A DNA stretch of 64,000 nucleotides, from contig JACPDI010000047.1 of the NCBI GenBank assembly GCA_016184105.1, positions 86,296 to 150,295 of the forward strand, written 5' to 3'. Source of the DNA: Acidobacteriota bacterium (GTDB lineage Bacteria; Acidobacteriota; Vicinamibacteria; Vicinamibacterales; 2-12-FULL-66-21). The notes below the pieces were generated by a model. The model ran no database searches. It was given only the letters and a program-made list of their open reading frames with translations, and was not told the DNA's origin. Position 1 is the stretch's first letter, and each line of letters starts with the position of its first letter. The position numbers were made by a program, and so were the translations under genes. Shown here piece by piece: positions 50,098 through 61,602 of this stretch.

Positions 50098-51291
50098 TCA
50101 TTTATCGGGCAACACCGCCACCCCCGGCAGCGTGCGGCCGCCCAGGAACTCCAGCGATGCGCCGCCACCGGTCGAGATGTGCGTCACGCGGCCGGCCACC
50201 CCGGCCTTCTTCACCGCGGCAATCGAGTCGCCGCCGCCGATGATCGTCGTGCCGTTCACGTCGGCAACGGCCCTGGCCAGCTCGATCGTGCCGCGCGCGA
50301 AGTCGTCGATCTCGAAGACTCCCATCGGCCCGTTCCAGACCACCGTCTTCGCCGACGCGATCCGGCCCCGGTACCGGCCGATGGTCCTCGGGCCGATGTC
50401 GACCCCCATCCGCTGCCCGATCGCCGCGTCCCCCACGTTCAGCATCTCGTGCGGCGCACCCGCTTCGAGCTTCGCCGTGACGAGGTGATCGATCGGCAGC
50501 TCCAGGTCGAGGCCGCGCTCGCGCGCGCGGCGCTCGATCTCGCGCGCGGCGTCCTGGAGGTCCGCCTCCACGAGCGAGGCGCCCACGGGCACGCCGCGCG
50601 CCAGCAGGAACGTGTACGCCATCGCCCCGCCGATGACGAGCGCGTCGACCCGCGCGAGGAGATTCTGGATCACTTCGAGCTTGTCGGACACCTTCGCGCC
50701 GCCAAGCACAGCCACGAAGGGGCGCTCGGGGTCTCCAAGCGCACGGCCGAGGTACTCGATCTCGGCCGCCATCAGCAGCCCGGCGGCAGCCGTCTTCACG
50801 TGGTGCACGATCCCCTCGGTGGAGGCGTGCGCGCGGTGGGCCGAGCCGAACGCGTCGTTGACGTACACGTCAGCCAGCGCCGCGAGTTGCCGCGCGAAGC
50901 CGGCGTCGTTCTGTTCTTCCTCCGGGCGGAACCGCAGGTTCTCGAGCAGGACGATTCCCCCGGGGCCATGCTGCCCCGCGCGCTGCACGGCGGCCTGCGC
51001 CGGATCGCCCACGCAGTCTTCCGCGAACTCGACCGGACGCCGCAGCAGCTCGGACAGCCGCGCCGCCACCGGACGCAGGCTCATCTCGGGGTTCGGTTTC
51101 CCCTTGGGCCGCCCGAGATGCGACGCGCAGATCACCGTCGCACCCTGATCGAGCGCGTGGGTGATGGTCGGCAGCGACGCGGTGATCCGCGTCTCGTCGG
51201 TGATCCGTCCTCCCCTGATCGGGACGTTGAAATCGACGCGCAGGAAGACGCGCTTCCCGCGCACGTCGATGTCGCGGATGGTCTTCTTCAC
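50098..51291 (-). CDS. pgk: phosphoglycerate kinase
   Basis: Transfers phosphate from 1,3-bisphosphoglycerate to ADP, 397 residues. Visible motifs are RVFLRVDFNVPI, ASHLGRPKGK, VLLENLRFRPEE, DVYVNDAFGSAHRAHAS, VAVLGGAKVSDKLEVI and the nucleotide-binding VWNGPMGVFE and IGGGDSIAAVKKAG. GTG at 51291 starts the protein (VKKTIRDIDV) 11 nt after the gap stop. Longer in-frame reading is a shadow of gap. Confidence 0.96.
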   Translation of the reverse strand: MKKTIRDIDVRGKRVFLRVDFNVPIRGGRITDETRITASLPTITHALDQGATVICASHLGRPKGKPNPEMSLRPVAARLSELLRRPVEFAEDCVGDPAQAAVQRAGQHGPGGIVLLENLRFRPEEEQNDAGFARQLAALADVYVNDAFGSAHRAHASTEGIVHHVKTAAAGLLMAAEIEYLGRALGDPERPFVAVLGGAKVSDKLEVIQNLLARVDALVIGGAMAYTFLLARGVPVGASLVEADLQDAAREIERRARERGLDLELPIDHLVTAKLEAGAPHEMLNVGDAAIGQRMGVDIGPRTIGRYRGRIASAKTVVWNGPMGVFEIDDFARGTIELARAVADVNGTTIIGGGDSIAAVKKAGVAGRVTHISTGGGASLEFLGGRTLPGVAVLPDK

Positions 51292-51302
51292 CCTGACGGC
51301 TC

Positions 51303-53766
<2,464 letters not shown>

Positions 53767-53770
<4 letters not shown>

Positions 53771-54714
53771 TCTCCACCCTAGTGGCCGCCTTCGCGCGGC
53801 GCCGCCGTGCTGCCTGCGCCGCGCACCCGGAGCGTCGCCGCCGGCTGGAGCGGCCCGTCATCAGCATCGGCAACCTCTCCATGGGCGGGACGGGAAAGAC
53901 GCCGCTCGTCGCACACGTCGCCAGGCTGCTGCTCGCCGCGGGGCATCGACCCGCGATCCTCAGCCGCGGGTATGCCCGCCCGCGGGTCCTCGAGGGGGTC
54001 GTGGTGGTCAGCGACGGCACACGCGCGCTCGCGCCGTACGCGACCGCGGGCGACGAGCCGCTCATGCTCGCGCGCCAGGTGCCGGGTTGTGCGGTGGTGG
54101 TCGCTCCCGACCGCTACGTGGCGGGAGCGCTTGCCGAACGCCGGCTCGGCTGCACGGTGCACGTGCTCGACGACGGGTTCCAGCACCTGTCGCTGGCGCG
54201 CGCGCTCGACATCGTCATCGTGAGCGGGCGCGACATGAGGGATCGCGTGCTGCCGTTCGGCCGCTTGCGCGAGCCGCTCGACGCGCTGGCCGCCGCCGAT
54301 GCCCTCGTCGCGCAGGCCGGCGATGAGGTGGACCCGGGCGGACGGCCGCTGTTCCGGATGATGCGGCGCGTCGCGGAGCGGCGCGACGAGCCGGCGCTGG
54401 CCTTTGCCGGCATCGGCCGGCCGGCCGCCTTTTTCCAGGCGCTCGAGGAAGCGGGGTGGACGGTCGTGGCACGCGTGGAATTCGCGGATCACCATTCGTA
54501 CTCGGCGCGCGATCTCGAACGCCTTGCGCGCGACGCGACGCGGGCGGGCGCGCGCATCCTGGTGACCACCGAGAAAGACGCGGTGCGGCTCGAAACGCTG
54601 CCGCCGCCCGCCCTGCCCCTGGTCGCCGCGCCGCTCGAGGTCAGCGTCGAGCCGGCCGCCGAATTCGCAGCCATGCTGCACGCGGCCTGCGGCAGAGGGA
54701 GCGCGACATCGTGA
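53767..54714 (+). CDS. lpxK: tetraacyldisaccharide 4'-kinase
   Basis: Phosphorylates the 4' position of the lipid A precursor, 315 residues. The Walker A ISIGNLSMGGTGKTPLV and the following ILSRGYAR are diagnostic, as are GDEPLMLAR and HVLDDGFQHLSLARALDIV. ILVTTEKDAVRLE lies near the C terminus. The TTG start overlaps the waaA stop, and its stop overlaps the following GTG, so the operon is tightly coupled. Confidence 0.95.
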
Positions 54715-55673
54715 AGCCGACGAGGTGGGTGGATCGCCTGCGCTTCCGGCTGGAGTACGCGGCCGTCCTCACCGTGCGCGCGATTGTCGGCGCGCTGCCG
54801 TACCGGGTGGCGGACGCGATCGGCACGGCGATCGGGCTGGCGATCTACGCGATCGATCGGGGGCACCGGCGCCTGGCGATCGCCAATCTCCAGGCGGCGT
54901 TCCCGCACCGCAGCCGGCGCGAGTGCGTGGCGATTGCGCGGCGCACGTTCGGTCATTTCGGCCGGCTGCTGACGGCGCTGCTGAAGTTCAGCACCATGAC
55001 GCCGGACGAGATCCGCTCGCGCGTGGAGTTCTCCGGGGAAGAGCGCGTCGAGGATGCGCATGCGCTCGGGCGGGGCGTGCTGCTGTTCACGGGCCATTTC
55101 GGCTTCTGGGAGCTGAACGCGCTGGCGCACGCGCTGCGGTTGCCGCCGCTCGCGGTGCTCGCGCGGGCGCTGGACAACCCGCACCTGCACGCGCTGCTCG
55201 AGCGCGTCCGCACGGCCACCGGCAACTCGGTGATTTACCGGCGCGGCGCCGTCCGGCGCGTGCTGCGCGTCCTCGGCGGCAACGGCGGCGTCGCGATGCT
55301 CATCGATCAGCACATGCAGAGCGCCGATGCGGTGGTCGTCGAGTTCTTCAACCGGCCCGCGTCCACCACGTCCGCGCTGGCGGCGATTGCGGCCCGCACG
55401 GGCGCGCCCGTCATTCCCGTGTTCGCGCTGCCGCTGCCCGGCGGGCGCTATCGCATGATCTACGAGCACCCGGTGCCGCCGCCGCCCGGCGACGATCCCG
55501 CGGCGTTCAAGGAGTTCACCCAGCGGTGCACCGACGTCCTGGAGATGTACGTGCGCCGCTATCCGGACCTCTGGCTGTGGATGCATCGCCGCTGGCGTGA
55601 CCTGCAGGCCGAGGTGGACGGCGTGCCCGGCATGTTCCCGGCCGCCAGCGGGGACGGGCCGATCGAGCCATGA
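54711..55673 (+). CDS. lipid A biosynthesis acyltransferase (LpxL/HtrB-like)
   Basis: Adds a secondary acyl chain to Kdo-lipid A at the inner membrane, 320 residues. The LPLAT HX4E motif is LLFTGHFGFWELNAL. An N-terminal amphipathic and hydrophobic region (AVLTVRAIVGALPYRVADAI) anchors it. A conserved VAMLIDQHM and the C-terminal YPDLWLWMHRRWR are typical of HtrB/LpxL. The GTG start overlaps the lpxK stop. Which acyl position it fills is unknown. Confidence 0.93.
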   Translation: MKPTRWVDRLRFRLEYAAVLTVRAIVGALPYRVADAIGTAIGLAIYAIDRGHRRLAIANLQAAFPHRSRRECVAIARRTFGHFGRLLTALLKFSTMTPDEIRSRVEFSGEERVEDAHALGRGVLLFTGHFGFWELNALAHALRLPPLAVLARALDNPHLHALLERVRTATGNSVIYRRGAVRRVLRVLGGNGGVAMLIDQHMQSADAVVVEFFNRPASTTSALAAIAARTGAPVIPVFALPLPGGRYRMIYEHPVPPPPGDDPAAFKEFTQRCTDVLEMYVRRYPDLWLWMHRRWRDLQAEVDGVPGMFPAASGDGPIEP

Positions 55674-56674
55674 CGACGACTGTCCCCGAGCGCCTGGTCG
55701 TGCGCGCGCCAAACTGGCTGGGCGATCTGGTGATGGCGCTGCCCGCGCTGGGCATGATCCGCCGCGCGTACCCCGAGGCGGAGCTGACCATTGCCGCGCC
55801 GCTTCCCTGCGCGCCGGTGTTCGAGCAGCACACCGCGGTGGGCAGCGTCGACGTCATTGCGCCGGACATGGCGACGGGCGAGGAGTTCGACACGATCCTG
55901 CTCCTCACCAACTCGTTCGGTTCCGCGTGGCGCGCCCGCCGTGCCGGGATCAAGGAGCGCTGGGGCTATGCCGCGGCGGGCCGGAGCTGGCTGCTGACGC
56001 GCGCCGTGCCGCGGCCGTCCGGCCGCGTTCACCAGGTGGACTATTACCGCGTGCTCGCGCGGGAGCTGGGGATGGCCGGCACGGGCGAGCGGCCGTGGAT
56101 CGAGCCGGGCGCGCGCGCCGAGGAGCGCGCCGCGGCATTTCTTGCCGCGGCCGGACTTGAAGGGCGGCGGCTCGTCGGATTCGCGCCCGGTGCGGCGTAC
56201 GGCCACGCCAAGCGCTGGCCGCCGCGCTACGTCGCCGAGACGGTGGCCAGGCTGGCGGTGGAGCACGCCGTCACGTGCGTGCTCGTCGGGGCGTCGGGCG
56301 ATGTCGAGGCGGGGCGTGAGATAGAATCGGCGCTCGGATCGCGCCGGCTGGCGCCCGGCCGTCTCGTGAACGTCATCGGCCACACCGACCTGTGGCTCCT
56401 CATCGGGCTGCTCGCGCGGTGCGAGACGTTCGTGACCAACGACTCGGGCGCCATGCATCTCGCGGCCGCGCTCGGCACGCACGTCGTGGCGACGTTCGGG
56501 CCGACAGACGAGCGCGAGACGGCGCCGTCGGGGGCGCGCGTGGAGGTGCTCACCGCGGGTGTGTTCTGCCGGCCGTGCAAGCTTCGCGACTGCCCGATCG
56601 ATCATCGCTGCATGAAACGCATCACGCCGGCCCGCGTGCTCGACGCCGTGTTGTCGACGAGGCCGCCCGCATGA
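55670..56674 (+). CDS. waaF: lipopolysaccharide heptosyltransferase II
   Basis: Glycosyltransferase family 9 enzyme, 334 residues, adding the second heptose to the inner core. Signatures are VRAPNWLGDLVMALPAL, VGFAPGAAYGHAKRWPPRYV and the donor-site FVTNDSGAMHLAAALGTHVV with FGPTDERETAP. A C-terminal CRPCKLRDCPIDHRC region is common in WaaF. The ATGA overlap with the acyltransferase marks coupling. Confidence 0.92.
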   Translation: MTTTVPERLVVRAPNWLGDLVMALPALGMIRRAYPEAELTIAAPLPCAPVFEQHTAVGSVDVIAPDMATGEEFDTILLLTNSFGSAWRARRAGIKERWGYAAAGRSWLLTRAVPRPSGRVHQVDYYRVLARELGMAGTGERPWIEPGARAEERAAAFLAAAGLEGRRLVGFAPGAAYGHAKRWPPRYVAETVARLAVEHAVTCVLVGASGDVEAGREIESALGSRRLAPGRLVNVIGHTDLWLLIGLLARCETFVTNDSGAMHLAAALGTHVVATFGPTDERETAPSGARVEVLTAGVFCRPCKLRDCPIDHRCMKRITPARVLDAVLSTRPPA

Positions 56675-57246
56675 GCGGCCGCGCCGCGGTGTTTCTCGAT
56701 CGTGACGGGACGCTGATCGAAGAGTCGGGGTACATCAACCGGATCGATGCGCTCCGGCTGTTCCCGTGGAGCCTGGAGGCGGTGCGCCTGCTGAACCGCG
56801 GCGGTTTTTGCGTCATCGTCGTCACGAACCAGGCGGGCGTCGCGCGCGGGTACTTCGACGAGGCGTTCGTCCGCCGCGCGCACGAGCACCTGGCGTCGGC
56901 GATTCGCGCGGCGGGCGGCGAGGTGGACGGGTTCTATCACTGCCCGCACCATCCCGACGCGGTGGTGGCCGAGTACCGGAAGCGCTGCGACTGCCGCAAG
57001 CCGGCGCCCGGCATGTTCCTCGACGCGGCGCGCACGCACGGCCTGGACCTCGCGGCGTCGTATTCAATCGGCGATCGGTGGCACGACGTGCAGGCGGCGC
57101 AGCGGGCGGGCGCCACCGCCGTGATGGTGCGCACCGGGTACGGATCGACGGAACTCGAACGGCCGCGCGCCGGCGTGACGCCGGCGCACGTCGCGGACAC
57201 GCTCATCGACGCAACCACGTGGATACTTCGACAACGCGCCTCCTGA
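56671..57246 (+). CDS. gmhB: heptose 1,7-bisphosphate 7-phosphatase (GmhB-type HAD)
   Basis: HAD-IIIA phosphatase of 191 residues that removes the 7-phosphate on the ADP-heptose pathway. HAD motif I is AVFLDRDGTLIEE, motif II is VIVVTNQAGVARGYF, the Zn-binding loop is YHCPHHP with CDCRKPAPGMF, and motif IV is SYSIGDRWHDVQAAQRAG. ATG at 56671 overlaps the waaF stop. It lies beside rfaE1 and rfaE2, completing the ADP-heptose branch except for GmhA and HldD. Confidence 0.92.
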   Translation: MSGRAAVFLDRDGTLIEESGYINRIDALRLFPWSLEAVRLLNRGGFCVIVVTNQAGVARGYFDEAFVRRAHEHLASAIRAAGGEVDGFYHCPHHPDAVVAEYRKRCDCRKPAPGMFLDAARTHGLDLAASYSIGDRWHDVQAAQRAGATAVMVRTGYGSTELERPRAGVTPAHVADTLIDATTWILRQRAS

Positions 57247-58223
57247 CCCTCATCGACCGCTTCGGCGGCCGCCGCATCGCGGTCGTCGGCGATCTCATCG
57301 CCGACGAGTTCATCTACGGCCGCGTCGCGCGCGTCTCGCGCGAGGCGCCGGTGCTGATCCTCAACTACGACACCACGGAGGTGCTGCCCGGCGGCGCCGG
57401 GAACGCCGCGCGCAACGTGGCCGCGCTGGGCGGCCAGGCGCGCGCCGTGGGCCTGGCCGGCACCGACGAGCCGGGCCGGCGGATGCTCGACGTGCTCGGC
57501 GCCGGGGTGGACGTCCGCGGCGTGGCGCGCGTGCGCGACTGGCGCACGCCCACCAAGACGCGCATCCTCGCCGGCGGCATCCATTCGGCCAAGCAGCAGG
57601 TCGTGCGCATCGATCGCGCGACGGGGCAGCGGCCCGGCCGCGCGGTGCGCGACGCCGTCACGCCCCGGCTGGCGCGCGCGCTCCGCGGCTGCCACGCCGT
57701 CCTGCTGTCGGATTACGGGACCGGGCTCGTCACCCCCGCGATGGCCGCGGCCGTGCGTCGCGCCGTCGGCGCGAGCGTGCCGCTGCTCGTGGATTCGCGG
57801 TACCAACTTCTCAAGTACCGCGGCATCACCGCCTGCACACCGAACGAGTCGGAGGTGGAGCAGCTGTTCGACGTGACCATCGGCGAAGACCGCCGCGCGC
57901 TGGAGAAGGCCGGGCGGCTGCTGCTCGATCGCCTGCGGTCGCGCGCCGTGCTCGTGACGCGCGGCAGCCGCGGGATGGCGCTCTTCGAGCCCGGGAAGCC
58001 GACGGTCCACATCGAGATCTACGGCAGCGACGAGATCGCCGACGTGACGGGCGCCGGCGACACCGTGATCGCGGCGATGACGCTCGCGATCGCGGCCGGC
58101 GCGTCGTTCGCCGACGCGGCGCGCCTCGCCAACTACGCCGGCGGGATCGTGGTGATGAAGAGAGGCACGGCGACCGCGAGCGCAGCGGAGCTGCGAGCGG
58201 CGGTAAAGGCGGACTCACGGTAA
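57219..58223 (+). CDS. rfaE1: D-glycero-beta-D-manno-heptose-7-phosphate kinase
   Basis: PfkB-type sugar kinase, 334 residues, corresponding to the kinase half of HldE. Motifs are VVGDLIADEFIYGRVARVSR, the substrate-binding LPGGAGNAARNVAALGG and the ATP-binding/anion-hole DVTGAGDTVIAAMTLA. Start is GTG at 57219, which overlaps gmhB by 28 nt. It is a separate gene from the adenylyltransferase, unlike the fused HldE of enteric bacteria. Confidence 0.92.
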   Translation: MDTSTTRLLTLIDRFGGRRIAVVGDLIADEFIYGRVARVSREAPVLILNYDTTEVLPGGAGNAARNVAALGGQARAVGLAGTDEPGRRMLDVLGAGVDVRGVARVRDWRTPTKTRILAGGIHSAKQQVVRIDRATGQRPGRAVRDAVTPRLARALRGCHAVLLSDYGTGLVTPAMAAAVRRAVGASVPLLVDSRYQLLKYRGITACTPNESEVEQLFDVTIGEDRRALEKAGRLLLDRLRSRAVLVTRGSRGMALFEPGKPTVHIEIYGSDEIADVTGAGDTVIAAMTLAIAAGASFADAARLANYAGGIVVMKRGTATASAAELRAAVKADSR

Positions 58224-58747
58224 TGGGTGTTGTCGTCGCGCTCGAGGATCTGCCGCGAATCGTCGCGCGCGCGCGCGAGGACGGGCGCAGGGTTGCGCTC
58301 GCCAACGGCTGCTTCGACCTCCTCCACGTCGGCCACGTGCGGTACGTGCAGGGGGCGGCGCGCGAGGCCGACCGGCTCGTGGTGGCGATTAATGACGACG
58401 AGTCGGTGCGGCGGTTGAAGGGGGAGGGGCGGCCGATTCTCGGGGCACGCGAGCGCGCGGAGCTGGTGGCAGGACTGCGCGGCGTGGACTACGTCGTGAT
58501 CTTCAGCGGCCCGACCGTGGATCCCGTGATCGATCTGATCCATCCGGATGTCCATTGCAAGGGGACCGACTACACCCCCGACACCGTGCCGGAGCGCGAG
58601 CGGGTGCGCGCCTACGGCGGCCGCATCGCGATTGTCGGCGACCCGAAGGATCACTCGACGCGCGAGCTGGTCGCGAAGATCCGCCGTGTTCCGCCGCAGG
58701 GTAGCGGCCACGCCGCCGCGAGCGGCCGGCGCGAAGACAAAGAATGA
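58223..58747 (+). CDS. rfaE2: heptose-1-phosphate adenylyltransferase
   Basis: Nucleotidyltransferase of 174 residues forming ADP-heptose, corresponding to the second half of HldE. The HxGH-type site is LANGCFDLLHVGHVRYV. The conserved VVAINDDESVRRLKGEGRPI and the C-terminal DHSTRELVAKIRR (KMSKS-like region) follow. The TAATG overlap couples it to the kinase. The pathway needs hldD, which is not in the window. Confidence 0.92.
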   Translation: MGVVVALEDLPRIVARAREDGRRVALANGCFDLLHVGHVRYVQGAAREADRLVVAINDDESVRRLKGEGRPILGARERAELVAGLRGVDYVVIFSGPTVDPVIDLIHPDVHCKGTDYTPDTVPERERVRAYGGRIAIVGDPKDHSTRELVAKIRRVPPQGSGHAAASGRREDKE

Positions 58748-59769
58748 AACTGCTCTTCGTCCGCCTCGGGTCGCTTGGCGACATCATCCACACCGTGCCG
58801 GCCGTGAGCGCGGTTCGCGGCGCGTTGCCGCAGGCGTCGATCCACTGGCTCGTGGACGTGCGTCATCTCGAGGTGCTGGAGCTGGTCGACGGCGTGGATC
58901 GCATTCACGCCATCCGCCCGACCGCGAGCGGCTGGGTCTCTGCGGTGGCCGGGCTTCGCCGCGAGCAGTACGAGGCCGCGCTCGATTTCCAGGGCCTCAT
59001 CAAGTCTGCGACGCTCGCCCGCCTGTCAGGGGCGAAGCGCGTCGTCGGGTTCACCAGGGGCGCGCTGCGCGAGGCGGCGGCGGCAACCTTCTACTCCGAG
59101 AGCGTCGCGCCCGTGCCGGGGCGGCATGTCATCGACAAGAACCTGTCGCTGCTCCGCGCGATCGACGTGCCGCAGCCTGCCGCCGCGGTCTTCCCGTTCG
59201 TGCGAAAGCCGTCGTCCGCGCTGCAGTGGGCGCGCGCGCAGGTGGGGGAGCGCGTTGCGATTCTGAACCCGGGTGCGGCGTGGCCGAACAAGCGGTGGCA
59301 TCCCGAGCGGTTCGGTGCTGTCGCCGCCGCCATACGTGCGCGGCACGCGCTGCCGTCGATCGTGATTTGGGGTCCGGGCGAGCGCGAGCTGGCCGGCCGC
59401 GTGGCTGCGGCGTCTGACGGCGCCGCGCAGGTCGCGCCCGCGACGACCATCGCCGACCTCTTTGCGCTGTGCGGGAGCGCGTCGCTGGTCGTGTCGGGCG
59501 ACACCGGGCCGCTTCACATCGCCGCGGCTGCGCGGGCGCCGATTGTCGGCCTCTACGGCCCGACCGATCCACGCCGCAACGGGCCCTGGTCCGAAGACGA
59601 TGTGTGCGTGTCGAGGTTCGAGGCGTGCGGCTGCCATCACCTGCGGCGGTGCGTGCGCGAGCGGTGGTGCCTGGAGGAGGTGAGCGTGGACGAGGTGGTG
59701 TCGGCGATCGATCGCCGGCTGTCGGTGGCGGCACCCAGCGGCGCGCCGAGCGGCCGCGGAAATCAATGA
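58744..59769 (+). CDS. waaC: lipopolysaccharide heptosyltransferase I
   Basis: GT9 enzyme, 341 residues, adding the first heptose to Kdo. The N-terminal FVRLGSLGDIIHTVPAVSAV, the middle ALDFQGLIKSATLARLSGAK, AILNPGAAWPNKRWHPERF and the donor motif LVVSGDTGPLHIAAAARAPI are all typical of WaaC/RfaC. A C-terminal Cys-rich segment (CGCHHLRRCVRERWC) is present. Overlaps rfaE2 by 4 nt and is followed by the ICMT gene with an ATGA overlap. Confidence 0.92.
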   Translation: MKLLFVRLGSLGDIIHTVPAVSAVRGALPQASIHWLVDVRHLEVLELVDGVDRIHAIRPTASGWVSAVAGLRREQYEAALDFQGLIKSATLARLSGAKRVVGFTRGALREAAAATFYSESVAPVPGRHVIDKNLSLLRAIDVPQPAAAVFPFVRKPSSALQWARAQVGERVAILNPGAAWPNKRWHPERFGAVAAAIRARHALPSIVIWGPGERELAGRVAAASDGAAQVAPATTIADLFALCGSASLVVSGDTGPLHIAAAARAPIVGLYGPTDPRRNGPWSEDDVCVSRFEACGCHHLRRCVRERWCLEEVSVDEVVSAIDRRLSVAAPSGAPSGRGNQ

Positions 59770-60278
59770 CCAGATTCCTCGCACGCTGGCGCGTCACGTT
59801 CGGGTTTCTCTGCGGCGCGGTGGCGATCGTGCTGGCGCGCCCCTCGCGCGGATCTTTCGTGGTGGGTCTGCCGATCGTGCTGGCGGGCGAGGCGCTGCGG
59901 ATCTGGGCGGCCGGGCACCTGGAGAAGGGGCGCGAGGTCACCTCGTCCGGCCCGTATCGCTGGACGCGGCATCCTTTATATGTAGGCTCGACGCTGCTCG
60001 GGCTGGGTTTCGGGATCGCGTCGAACCACCCGGTCGTCCTGGCGCTCGCCGTGGTGTACCTCGCGCTGACGCTGACCGCGGCGGCGCGCTCCGAGGAGCG
60101 GCATCTCGAGTCGAAGTTCGGCGAGGCCTACGGGCTGTATCGGCGCGGCGAACAGGGGTGCGGCGCGGAGGCGCGGCGGTTCAGCGCCGCGCGCGCGCGG
60201 CGCAACGGGGAGCACCGGACGCTGGCGGGCGTCCTGGGTGCCGCGGCGTACCTGTTCGTCCTGGCGGTTCGCCGATGA
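59766..60278 (+). CDS. isoprenylcysteine carboxyl methyltransferase-like membrane protein
   Basis: The 170-residue product has about four transmembrane segments and the ICMT/PEMT signature SSGPYRWTRHPLYVGSTLLG with the following EERHLESKFGEAYGLYRR. Such small membrane methyltransferases use SAM, but their bacterial substrates are mostly unknown. It is the last gene of the LPS operon, coupled to waaC, so an envelope lipid or glycan substrate is plausible. Confidence 0.88.
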   Translation: MTRFLARWRVTFGFLCGAVAIVLARPSRGSFVVGLPIVLAGEALRIWAAGHLEKGREVTSSGPYRWTRHPLYVGSTLLGLGFGIASNHPVVLALAVVYLALTLTAAARSEERHLESKFGEAYGLYRRGEQGCGAEARRFSAARARRNGEHRTLAGVLGAAAYLFVLAVRR

Positions 60279-60283
60279 CTTTT

Positions 60284-60311
60284 TTGATTGTGCCGCGTCC
60301 GCAGCTATAAT
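60284..60311 (+). promoter_or_regulatory. sigma-70-type promoter for tRNA-Val/tRNA-Asp
   Basis: A -35 TTGATT (60284-60289) and a perfect -10 TATAAT (60306-60311) are separated by 16 nt, about 78 nt upstream of tRNA-Val. The two tRNAs follow on the same strand and are probably cotranscribed. Confidence 0.75.
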
Positions 60312-60389
60312 GGGATGTTCGTCGGACAGCGGCGGAGCCTGCCGGGCCTGGCGCGCTTGCCGCGCCGGAGCTGTGAAGCGGCGAAGGCG

Positions 60390-60461
60390 GGGCGGTTAGC
60401 TCAGTGGTAGAGCACCGGCTTTACACGCCGGCCGTCACAGGTTCGAGCCCTGTACCGCCCA
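60390..60461 (+). tRNA. tRNA-Val (anticodon UAC)
   Basis: The cloverleaf has acceptor GGGCGGT/ACCGCCC and anticodon stem CCGGC/GCCGG around loop TTTACAC, giving anticodon TAC. The T arm CAGGTTCGAGCCCTG is standard. The 3' CCA is not encoded. Confidence 0.95.
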
Positions 60462-60532
60462 TACCCGACGAGACAATCCCGGAGCTGGTGACAGGCTCGG
60501 GTACTTTTGCTTTCGCGTAGTCCCTCCCCTGC

Positions 60533-60609
<77 letters not shown>

Positions 60610-60628
60610 CCTTACGACGCGCGGGTCG

Positions 60629-60678
60629 TGATTTGCACGACGTTCATGTGCCCACAGAGGCGGCCGTTCTGCAAATCA
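60629..60678. repeat. inverted repeat just downstream of tRNA-Asp
   Basis: TGATTTGCA (60629-60637) and TGCAAATCA (60670-60678) form a perfect 9-bp inverted repeat 20 nt past the tRNA CCA. It could be a terminator or an integrase arm or core site; neither can be chosen from the sequence. Confidence 0.4.
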
Positions 60679-60688
60679 TGTGCAAATT

Positions 60689-61147
60689 TCATGTCTGTGC
60701 GGCTTCCAACGTCTCGACAAGAAACGTGGCCATCGCACCGGACAGATTGACCACGAGCCGAGCATAACGAGACTCGACACGAACGGCGTCAGCGCCTCGC
60801 CCGTGGGCGTTGCCCAGTCGGTTGCGGATCGTGCCCAAGGTTTCGACGATTGATGTGCAAGCCCCGAAGATCCGCCTGAAGGCGTCTTCGGTCTCAGTGT
60901 TCGGGGCGATCTGAAATGCGTCGGCGGTCAGGCGATAAAGCCGGGGCAGTTCGTCACCGTCATTGTAGGTGACACCGCGGACGTTGAGAATATGTTTGCA
61001 GACGGTCTCGAGTAGCGTGCGAGCGAGCGTGATCGCACCGTTCGGGTCATCCGTTCGGCGCGCCTGTGCCCGCTCCCAAACCTCGTGCACCGTGTCAGGC
61101 GTTACCCGCTGGAGGATTTTGGTCGCCTCGCGATCCGCCCTCGCCAT
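60689..61147 (-). CDS. Abi_C-domain (abortive infection C-terminus) protein, 5' part broken
   Basis: The product ends in the conserved Abi_C pattern: DPNGAITLARTLLETVCKHI, LPRLYRLTADAFQIAPN, FGACTSIVETLGTIRNRLGN and LVVNLSGAMATFLVETLEA. The frame upstream of the ATG at 61147 continues naturally (KFARYAERRQFIRDEFRGLL) to about 61227, where one missing base separates it from SLDPFEVLRAFNR in another frame. The N-terminal part of the original gene is therefore likely lost or broken. Abi_C proteins are linked to phage defence; activity of this copy is doubtful. Confidence 0.7.
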   Translation of the reverse strand: MARADREATKILQRVTPDTVHEVWERAQARRTDDPNGAITLARTLLETVCKHILNVRGVTYNDGDELPRLYRLTADAFQIAPNTETEDAFRRIFGACTSIVETLGTIRNRLGNAHGRGADAVRVESRYARLVVNLSGAMATFLVETLEAAQT

Positions 61148-61278
61148 CGAGTGTTCGAGATCGTCGAGTAGCCCTCGAAATTCGTCGCGGATGAATTGCC
61201 GTCGTTCCGCGTATCTGGCAAACTTCGGTTGAACGCCCGCAGTACCTCAAACGGATCGAGGCTCTGCAGTCGGTTGAG

Positions 61279-61602
61279 TTACGGAGCTGGCAAAGTAGTA
61301 CCATCGCCCTTGTCTGAAAACGTGCGCATCGTCCACTTCCGGCCGAGCATCGGCCGCATCACCTTCACGACATGGTCCAGCGTGCTCTTGATCTGCACCG
61401 CGAACACATCGAATTTCTCGAACAACTCTTGAGAGTAGATGTGGTGGTTCACCGAGGGATCGGTGAACTTCTCGCGGAGGCGCTTCTCTTCGGCGTGGTA
61501 GGCCTGCAAGTGTTTCCAGACGGATACCATCTTGTGTGAGGTGAGGATTACAAGGTCGATGAAGTCGTTGGCCTCCTCGCGATTCAGGTCCGTGCACCGC
61601 AC
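61279..61602 (-). CDS. hypothetical protein fragment
   Basis: The 107-residue ORF (GTG start at 61602) reads LNREEANDFIDLVILTSHKM and LFEKFDVFAVQIKSTLDHVV. The frame is open up to 61719 with a sensible N-terminal extension (PPALVFDDPTPNAIILNRIN), so the true gene probably began upstream and is truncated. Its stop is in the same frame as the SLDPFEV piece of the Abi protein, so the two may once have been one gene. No family recognised. Confidence 0.45.
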   Translation of the reverse strand: MRCTDLNREEANDFIDLVILTSHKMVSVWKHLQAYHAEEKRLREKFTDPSVNHHIYSQELFEKFDVFAVQIKSTLDHVVKVMRPMLGRKWTMRTFSDKGDGTTLPAP